From Rachycentron canadum (Eukaryota > Chordata > Actinopteri > Carangiformes > Rachycentridae): a DNA stretch of 64,000 bases. The position numbers were made by a program, and so were the translations under genes. Under the pieces are notes generated by a model, which saw nothing but the letters and a program-made list of their open reading frames with translations, had not been told where the DNA came from and made no database searches. Each line of letters starts with the position of its first letter. Positions within the stretch are counted from its first letter, which is position 1. Below, in pieces: positions 55,749-64,000 of this stretch. The stretch lies in the NCBI GenBank assembly GCA_038496675.1, contig CM076660.1:16578608-16642607 (forward strand), in the 5' to 3' direction.

Positions 55749-58700
55749 AGTGCCTCCTGCTGCCAGTGGCCGACTGAATCATGCTCTTATTAAACCTTGA
55801 TCGGAATTCAAGCTAGGGCATTATCCACTTACAGTTATTAATGCTGCAGCTCTCCAGGGAGGACAGAGCAGGCAGCGAGGGAGGGATACATACCACACAT
55901 GTGGATGCTAGCATAAAATCTCTATGACTGTAGGTAGGTATGACTGTTTACATTACATGCAAGGATGATCAATGACTAGAAAATTGCTACTCCTGTTGGA
56001 TGAGGAATTGGACAAATTCACATCCACAATAAAAACAGATACAAAAAGCACCAAGCAAAAGGTAATCCTTTAACAGACACATTATTATCAAACCAATCAC
56101 GAAAGCGGTGAGTACTCAGATATGATAACCCTGCACTAGATGCTTGATGAGACATAACAAAATTGCTCCTAAAATCCTAGCCTCAAGGGAAACAAAGAAA
56201 TAGAGATTCTCATTTTACTTTTCCAATAAACCTCAGCGTCTGTTAATTAGAAATCCAAAGAGATTCCCTCTTTTGGCAAAGTTAATTAAAATGTGCACCC
56301 TTAACCACTAGTATGAAGAGGAATGTAGAAAGAAACATGAGAGTACTAGGAGACAGAATGAGAAGGAAAAGGAAGGGAAATTAATGGACAGTTCACGTTG
56401 CATGTGCATTAATGGCAGACAGGAAGGCAATTAGAGGAAGTTAAGTGGTTGGCTGATTGAAGGTCTGTAAGTTCTGAGAAAGAACTAGGCGAGGTATTAA
56501 AAAAGGAAAGAAATTTATATATATAACATATATTATGCCATGTTACCAAACTGAGATGAATTTGCATTGCTGCCAGACATGAGTTAAGAGCTGTGTCTAC
56601 AAAATTGTAAAAAATATCACAGAAAATATTAGTAACTTGGTGAATACATATTGTCACTAGAGCTGACATGAGTAGTTCATTATTGAAAATGAATATGCAA
56701 AAATTTCGATGGTTAATCAATGTCCAAGCAAAAAATTCCTGGTTCCATGTCAACATTTTTCAAAATTCCCTTCACTTCATGTGGTAGTTAACAAAAATAT
56801 TTTTTGTCAATTTCTGCTTCGCAGTTTTGGACTTTTTTTTTTTTTTCCTCTAGTATTTTTGGACATTTTATAAAACAAGCAATGAATCTGTTCATTGAAA
56901 ATTCATCAATTGAAATAATAATTAAATAACTGCAAGCCTTTCTAACAACAGCGAACATAGCAAAGTCACCTTGCAAACTAAATTCAGACACTCCAGCATG
57001 GGCTGGTAGAGATTTAAGGCGCACACGCAGACTTAATTAGTCTTTTTAGTCCTTACTGTAAATGACTTTTGTTTTTCCATTTACACTTTCAGATGATTTG
57101 CTTCTGTTTGTAGTTTTGCTTTAGATTTGTGGCTTTAATTAAACAGTTCATTGCCTCTAACTTGTCCTGTTGTTTGTGAGCGGTTCTGTTTACAACAAAG
57201 GGCAAAGACGAAGGACTGTAAACCAAAATAAATTGATGCCACCTCCACAGATGGCTTTTAATTAGACAGAACCGAAGCAATGTATTTTGTTGTGTTTAGG
57301 GGAAAAATGAATTCCAAGAATGTTGTCATTGTTATCGCAGTCATAAGATGACTGGGTATGAAAAATGATTTCCTTCTACGCTCACTTGCAATTGTTCCAC
57401 ACAGTATTCTCTAATTCACACACACATGCTGTGTTTTTTGTTTATTTATGGGACACGTTGCACATTAATCTGCATTGACTTTGTTAGCTTAGACATCTGA
57501 TTTGCACCCATAGTAGGAATATGTGCTTTCCTCCAGTGCCGCTAACTTTAAGCTTTTAGCAGTTTGTCATCCTTCCTAATCCTTAATAGTCCTTCCAAGA
57601 TTTATAGCACCTGTATGTACATCCGCCAAGCCGCATGAATTTTCCTCCCAGGGCTGGTATGATACAAGCAAGGTCTGACTGCCTGGACAACACAGTGATA
57701 CAGTACGAGGGGAGTGGTGGCTGTTGAACGAGAGCCAGACCAGCCAGACAGGGGGAGGGGAGCGCATGCAGGGAAAGGGAAGCGACAACTGTGGCTGAAT
57801 CTGGCTTTGATGAGGAGGCATGAGAAGAGGGAAGGCTCAGTCTTCGAGGGAAGCAGGTGTGTGAGGAGGTGATAAGAACGCTGTGGCAGGCACTACACAC
57901 AGGCACGCACACACACATACATACATGCAAACAAATAAACATACTCCAGAAAATACCACTTACTGAAACTGTTCATTCAACTTCAACACTAAATTTAAAT
58001 GGCATCCCTTCAAATAACTGAGCTTGCACTGGTGCGGTCCCTAACTCTGTCTGTTTCTTTGCATCACAAGAAGGCAGACAGAGAATTACAGTGTAAGAAA
58101 AGAAAAATCTAAGTGCAAAACGGAGACGATGAGAAGGGGGGAAAAATGAGAAAGAGGTTGATTTAAGAAGCTAATATTGTGATGAATACTTATTTTCTAG
58201 GGGGTGGGGGTAATAGTGTACGTTAACTGCAAGTGTTTCTGCCTGCACAAATATACCACACACGTATACATTAATGTGCAAGAGTTAAAGCGTCCCTGGG
58301 GAGTGCTTTGTGGCAATGTGTGGTGCAGAACAGAGAAAAGTAATTTATGGATAAGATATTTGTTTGGCTGGCTTATTTCAGAATCCATTAAGATTAATTA
58401 AGTGTTGCTAAATGTGGTGCTATAGAGTTCAGATTTTGCAGATGCATTCTAATCATTAGCAGAGTTTTTTCAGGCTGCTTAACAGCTGCTATTAGCCTGA
58501 GTGAAGCCAGACCGGAGTGTTCTAATGGCTGGAGAACAGCGAGTATGACGACTGGGCTGGTGGACGGTGAATTAGAAATTGAGAAACGTCTGCTGCGTAA
58601 ATGTGTAAACCATGGCGTGTGAATGTAAATCTAAACCCCACATATATCAGCATGGTCCGCACCTGTCCATGCTTGTTAATCAAAGGCAGGGAGAGTAAGT

Positions 58701-61700
58701 GAGACAGAAAGGAGGCAATTAGACACTCCCATCATCAAATGTTTGGATTGTCTGGCAGGAAGACTGCATTAAAGAGTGAAGGAGACACAGCCAGGCACAC
58801 TCAGTCTACTTCATATCTACTGTTGTTTCAGATAGACTTTGCACAAGCAATTAGCTCCAATCAGGGATTAATTGAGCTAACACAGAAGGAGAGGGATGGT
58901 TTTGGAATTGTTCTGCTTTAGCATTCATCCTAACTCCAATTAAAACATCATTTCATTGATTGCCTGACTGTTCACTATTTGTGCATTTGTCACCACACGT
59001 GTGGATGAGTGTGTTATGTTTGCATATATGGTTGCACCGCGCTAATTTATTACAAGCTCGTCAATCATCCAAATGTCTGAGAGAACTCAATTTACTGATG
59101 TGTGCAACATCACGGAAAGCTTCAGAGAAAGGTAGACCTCGAGTTGAGACTGTTCTGGCAACCGCTGTTTGCACGGTCAAGAATTCTAACAAGGTCGAAC
59201 TTGCAGTGTTTACTTGCAGGAGTTTGTCTCGTTTTTACACAAAAACTCTGCCTCAGACAAAGCATCACTTTTAGGTCACTGTTGGCAACTTGAGTGTCTT
59301 TAAACCAGATTTCATAATGAAAGGGAAAGCTGTGCATGATGACTTGGCACTGCTTTGATTAGCTGTTCAAATCTGCAAGACTGAAATAACCAAACCTTAA
59401 AATTTATCAGTAAAATCAGGTCACATCACATGACATAAATTATCATAATAACCCACTCCTCTGTACAGATGATAATGGCCCCAAATACATCTACTCCAAA
59501 GTTAAACTAAATCTGCCAAGTGAAAAGAATTATTCTCGTTCCGTGTTCTTTTGAGCCTGAGCAAGATTATAAATGAACCCACCTGGACAATAGAACTAAA
59601 TATTTACAAACTTTTATCTTTTTGTGGCAGTGTGGCACAGGGCACTCAACTAAGCACAGTCATAAAAAATCAAATATTGTAAATACTTAATGATAACAGG
59701 AATTAATTCAATAAAATATGCAAAACAGACAAGAAAATTGTTCATATTTGATGCTGAAGAAGATTCTCTGTGGTTGACTGCACAAGGATGGACTTGGACT
59801 GTAGCTGAGTCATGACAGAAGCTGGTTATGTCAAATACGCTGGCAGAGAAGAGGGTTGGCCTTTTTACCTTAGCACTCACAAAAACTGAATTGTAAATTC
59901 TGTTAAATTAGTACTGCCTGTAGCATTGAGGCCAGTTATTTTCTTTTTATACTTCTCATGTCCTATGTGGACCACAATCATATATTTTTTGTGTTTTCAC
60001 CAACCTGTGAATCTGCATGTCTATATTATATCTATCTAAATCTATATTCTACACATAAACATAATAAACATATGTGAAAACGATGCCCTATTTTAGAGAA
60101 GTGCATCCATTTCTTCTCAGGGAACAGACACTCTAGATTTGTTTTACTTTACGAAATTCAATGGTAAAAGCACAAACTTAAAAGCAGAGAAATGCTCCCA
60201 TCTTCACCCTCACCCCTTTTTATCATTCTCTTATTCCTTTGCTTTACCTATTGTTATATTGGCAGGTTGCTAAACGCGTCACTTGAATCTGCACAGACAA
60301 TGCTTTTTGGCTTAGCAAATTACATGAATGGAGTCATTTTGTGATCCATTTTCCACTCAACAAGTGGCACATCTCAAAATACAAATTAATTATGTTAAAA
60401 GCCCCAAAACACTATCTGTGTTCCTTCCATATAATAGACACTCAAAAAATTGCTTCTGAATTAGAGTCTTCATTTCAAACAGTACTAAAAAGCCTCAGTA
60501 CTTAAACATCTGACTCTGAAGTCAGTTAATCAAGTTCGAACGGACCGTCACAAAGTTTAATAAATGTGATTGCTAATGCTTCAGCTGCTTTTTTCAATAC
60601 ACCAGATCTAGAAAAGAGATGTTTAATTTCAAATCAACAGAACAGGCAGGTCAAGTGTTAATACTGTAATTGTCTTGCAGTGAAATGAGAGCCGGTTTGA
60701 TATCCAAACCACTTCCATATTTTTTTTCCTATGTAAATGTCCTTGAGCAAGCCCTTGCTCATAATAATTAGTTCTCAGAATTACTAAAAAAAGGTTTAAC
60801 CTCATCCTTACTTAATCACAACACAGGGAAATGATTGCTCCACAGGTTTGAACCATTTTTATTTAGTCTGGCATCCTATTCCAACTAAGTTTGCTAAGTC
60901 TCAGGAACACACAGACTCCACTGTATTGGTTTATGCGCTGTAGATACTATAGCGTTCTGCCAGGCTGCTATTGGACATTTCATTTTTGCTTCAATGATGA
61001 GTCCTTTATTCACCAGTTGTTACGCGTTAATCTGCTTAAGTGCAACCAAAACCCTGAAACCTTATCTCCAGCTCTGATTTGATATTCAGTGAGGGAATCT
61101 GCACTCTATTGTGGCGAGCACCAGCTGCAGAAATGGTGCTATGCGAAACATCGCTAAGCAGGCTTGACTGAAGTTAGGCGAAGAATTTGGATTTAAGTGA
61201 AGTTTGGGCAGTTCTTTGCAACGGCTTTCATAAACAGTTGAATAATATAACCCAATAAATATTCCGGTCGAATTATTTACAAGAGCTCTAGCAGTAACAG
61301 TGAGTCAAAGAGGCAAAAAAAGGAATGTCACCCTTTTGTCATTGGTATTTGTATAAGATCCAGATCACAGCCATGGCCTAGGGCAAGGCTAAGAGAGCAC
61401 TGCTGACCATATTGCTTCATCTGTTGGCTATTGAAATGTCTGTTAGCCAAGAGGGAGCGGATGCAGGACGGCAACATAAACCAACAAGCGGATTGTTTCA
61501 GGGGCTTCACAACCCCTTGTGACAACTGCCTCCCCACCAAACATCCATCATGGGAAATGATGATGTATGTTTGTCTCTAATTTATATGCATTTTTGCACA
61601 CTCTGACAGAAAGCTGTCAGCTGTGGGGCTGGACTGATTTTCCGCCGGCATCCATGGAGAAAATCCTGGTTGGATTCGGAGCTGCCTGGCTTTTCTGATG

Positions 61701-61904
61701 TGTAAGAGTGCTGGAGACAGGCCTAGCAGGTTTAAGCAGATTAATTAGGGTGTAGCAAAGACTGTGAAGAAATCTCTCTTCCAAAGATGCTATATCCACT
61801 GACACAGTTTTGCATACCGACAAGTCCCTGAAATGTGCACACTACCACCCGCATCTCTCTCTAACTCTGTCATAGACACGCACAAATATACTACACACAC
61901 GCAC

Positions 61905-61908
<4 letters not shown>

Positions 61909-61951
<43 letters not shown>
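61909..61951 (+). repeat. (AC)21 microsatellite
   Basis: About 43 bases of AC, preceded by shorter CACG and ACAC stretches from about 61890. Confidence 0.95.
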
Positions 61952-61954
<3 letters not shown>

Positions 61955-62492
61955 GAGACATTGCTGGAGGGCCAAAAGTCTGCCATGGCCCTCACTCATC
62001 CTCTCTCTCCAGGGTTAGTCCAATAATCACACCCCCTCCCTCTTTCCCTGAATGTGTTTATCTACCCCACCTCCCTCGCACTCTGTTTTTGCTTAGAAAC
62101 ACATTTCCCCTTGTTAACGTACTTGCAAGGAAAATGCTATGCTATTAGGGATGATTTTCACTTCCTGCCTCCTTATCAGAACATGGTGTTCATATAAACA
62201 TGGTTGCCCAGAAGGAGCACAATAAGGAAAAAAAGAAAAAAAAAACTCAGAAACAAGAACAAACAATCCAGGAATTAGCAGATGTGAAAGTGGTGCTGGT
62301 GGTTCTTTGTGTTGGAGACTTGGTGCTGCTCCAGAGACATGGGGAGTGAAAATGAACCCATCCAAACTGAAAACTAAAACTAAAAGTTGTTTGTTCCTTT
62401 TACACTTTTTGTGAACACCCATTATCTCCCATCTTTTCTTATTGCACTGATTGATATTGAAGAAAAGACAAGGGCAGAAAATAGAAGCAACA

Positions 62493-62513
62493 CCCCCCCC
62501 CCCCCCCCCCCCC
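62493..62513 (+). repeat. Poly-C run (21 bases)
   Basis: Uninterrupted run of 21 C, then ACCCCTG. A C-rich tract of this size can adopt an i-motif, with G-quadruplex potential on the other strand. Confidence 0.95.
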
Positions 62514-62737
62514 ACCCCTGAATCCTCATCACCATCATCATTTTCATCATTACATGAAATATGACCGAGAGCAGAATCCCACAATGCCGTGCAAATGTCG
62601 ACGTGGGTTAGCATCAAGAAGACACAAGAGATATGCATGCATCATCTGGCCAGGAGAACATCACTTGTGGGGAGAAAGCCAGAGGCCCTAAGGAGGAGAA
62701 GTGGAGAGGAGGGTGGGGAGGACGGGAAGGGATGGGG

Positions 62738-62739
<2 letters not shown>

Positions 62740-62778
<39 letters not shown>

Positions 62779-62810
62779 TGTGTGTGTAGGGGGTGGGGGG
62801 TGGGGGGGTT
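62740..62810 (+). repeat. (GT)n followed by a G-rich tract
   Basis: GT repeat of about 48 bases with one A interruption, then GGGGGTGGGGGGTGGGGGGG. The G tract is a candidate quadruplex. Confidence 0.95.
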
Positions 62811-63189
62811 GAAGAAGAGAGAATGAAACAGAGGAATGGAGGGTGCAGAACAACAGAGGGGAATTGAGAGGAAAGTAAAAAGAGAATGTGGTACAATATT
62901 AGAGAGGAGGAAAATGATTAAATGAGTGGGATAGTTGCTATAGCACAGGCAGGGAACTAAAACAGAGAGGCAATCAGAGAAAATGGAGGCATAATAACCC
63001 AGTGCTGCCTAATCTCCACAGATTCAAGCAAAATGCATAATCTCCACAGGTTCAACAATACACTATGTGCCCTAATTCTGAGCCAATTACAATGTGTGTG
63101 TTGTTTGGATGGCTTGCATGTGTTCGTGGGTATGGATTTGAATGGGAGGAACTTAAATGTGGGAGTGAATTTAGGATTTGTCAGAAGGT

Positions 63190-63230
63190 GGGGGTGAGCG
63201 GGGTGGGCATGGGGTTGGTCGGGGTGGGGG
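63190..63230 (+). other. Candidate G-quadruplex
   Basis: Six G runs of three or more with short loops: GGGGG-TGAGC-GGGG-T-GGG, then CAT-GGGG, TTGGTC-GGGG, T-GGGGG. This satisfies the usual G3+ with loops of 1-7 rule on the plus strand, i.e. antisense to robo2. Confidence 0.7.
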
Positions 63231-63697
63231 TGTCTTCTGAGGTGACAGCTGGGGACCCAATGCATGCAGCATCCCTCCCCTTTGCCTTCTATATACTCTA
63301 ATGCCCTTCACTGACCAGATTAAAGCCCAAATGACAAACGCACAAAGGCTGGAAACATCTGTTCTGGAACACACTGTCCATCCCTCCCCATGCTGAGCTC
63401 TGTTGGTCACTCTTCAGTTCCAGTCCCCATGTGGACAACATCTGCAGCAATGGACTAGTGCACATTAACTACTGGAGCATGAGCCCAAGCTAACCCACTA
63501 ACCATGAGAGCATCATCCTTTACACAGCAACATAAATGCTGTATAAAATACCTTTCCACAGCGTCGCCTTGTGCATCATCAGATTTGCATTATTTGTATA
63601 CTGTAAAACAGAAGGCCTGCTTTGTCTCTTTTAAAAGTGCTACGATAACCGTTTAAGTACAGCTGACTTTTCAGGATAGCCTGTTTCAGCAACATGC

Positions 63698-63764
63698 AAG
63701 TCATAGCAGCTAACATTGCACTGGAGACTCACCGTCTCCAGTGCAATGTTAGCTGCTATGACTT
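63698..63764. repeat. Perfect 31-bp inverted repeat with a 5-base loop
   Basis: Arm 63698-63728 (AAGTCATAGCAGC... GGAGAC) is the exact reverse complement of 63734-63764; the spacer TCACC is 63729-63733. The stem is fully matched and of mixed composition, so it is not a simple-sequence artefact. Confidence 0.97.
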
Positions 63765-64000
63765 TCCTCATGTCTGATGGCCAAATGACATGGCACATAT
63801 GAATTAAGTGCCAGCACTGGTGCTGTCATGTGCCATCTTCCCCTCCCTGGCACTCAGCCTGGGGTATAAAGGGTTGGAAAAGGTAGAAAGGCGAAATAAC
63901 AAAGTGTTGTGACTCTTTTGATCTACCAAAAAATGCTGCTATTGTGCAACATCCACTCAGGCTAGTTGCGTCTGTATCACATTTACACTCAATTCAGCCT

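Larger units (their letters stand above)
38831..64000 (-). other. robo2: Large robo2 intron (upstream of the Ig2 exon), at least 25 kb
   Basis: No Ig1 exon, signal-peptide exon or other gene was found on either strand, so this is the 3' part of a very long intron, as expected for robo genes, whose 5' introns are large. It holds microsatellites, hairpins, retroposon remnants and possible regulatory stretches, listed separately. An internal promoter or first exon of a short isoform cannot be excluded. Confidence 0.75.

Noticed and set aside
62114..62638. 174-codon minus-strand frame with a glycine run
   Set aside because: The glycine run is the poly-C tract; the rest has no recognisable coding character.
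38831..64000. Ig1 or signal-peptide exon of robo2
   Set aside because: I searched the minus-strand frames for an Ig1-like exon (PPRIVEHPSDLIV and VARNYLGEA patterns) and found none, so these exons are taken to lie outside the window.
1..64000. CRISPR arrays, bacterial operons, phage or integrated viral genes
   Set aside because: No regularly spaced repeats with unique spacers, no compact gene clusters and no reverse transcriptase or capsid-like frames were seen; the window is ordinary vertebrate gene and intron sequence.

Overview
This is vertebrate, almost certainly teleost, nuclear DNA. Coding sequence comes as short phased exons with GT..AG borders, separated by introns full of CA/GT microsatellites, poly-A/T runs and degenerate dispersed repeats of a kind I associate with fish genomes. 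There is no bacterial-style gene organisation, CRISPR array, rRNA or tRNA gene that I could support.

One gene dominates the window: the 3' two thirds of roundabout 2 (robo2), an axon-guidance receptor for Slit ligands, on the minus strand. From high to low coordinates I recover Ig2 (38.8-38.4 kb), Ig3 (38.3-35.8 kb), Ig4 (34.0-32.8 kb), Ig5 (29.3-26.0 kb), three fibronectin type III domains (25.9-17.5 kb), the transmembrane exon (16.2-16.0 kb), and cytoplasmic exons carrying the CC0 (IYSSIDF), CC1 (PYATTQIL), CC2 (PLPPPP) and CC3-like (RGPTPPLRG) motifs (14.8-9.5 kb). Two more probable C-terminal exons lie at 7.0-6.5 kb, with a stop codon at 6453 and a polyadenylation signal about 200 bases beyond it. 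All splice phases chain without conflict: 23 constitutive exons give about 1,268 residues in one open frame. Adding the missing signal peptide and Ig1 would bring this close to the size of known Robo2 proteins. The choice of robo2 over robo1 or robo3 rests on several stretches, mainly RKKRKGLSNYA followed by VTFQR, SRPGLL..PWLADSWP, MLSDGAIYSSIDF, and QAHLDELTRAYQ.

Two in-frame microexons too short for ordinary gene finding are also visible. A 12-nt one at 34519-34530 (ARPV) lies between Ig3 and Ig4, and a 27-nt one at 14999-15025 (VQSFTFTRA) lies just after the transmembrane exon. Both have good splice sites and matching phases, so the gene probably makes at least four splice forms.

From 38831 to 64000 no exon was found. 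This appears to be part of the large intron between the Ig1 and Ig2 exons, or a still more 5' intron. It contains microsatellites, two perfect long hairpins with 5-base loops (40966-41020 and 63698-63764), old retroposon tails, a 30-bp tandem duplication, G-rich tracts, and AT-rich single-copy stretches that could be regulatory. Positions 1-6250 lie beyond the probable end of the gene and hold nothing I recognise.

I found no undescribed multi-gene system. The most interesting signals concern splicing: the microexons, a stop-free 105-nt intron in FN3-3, and microsatellites sitting inside splice signals. The fold-back hairpins come next.
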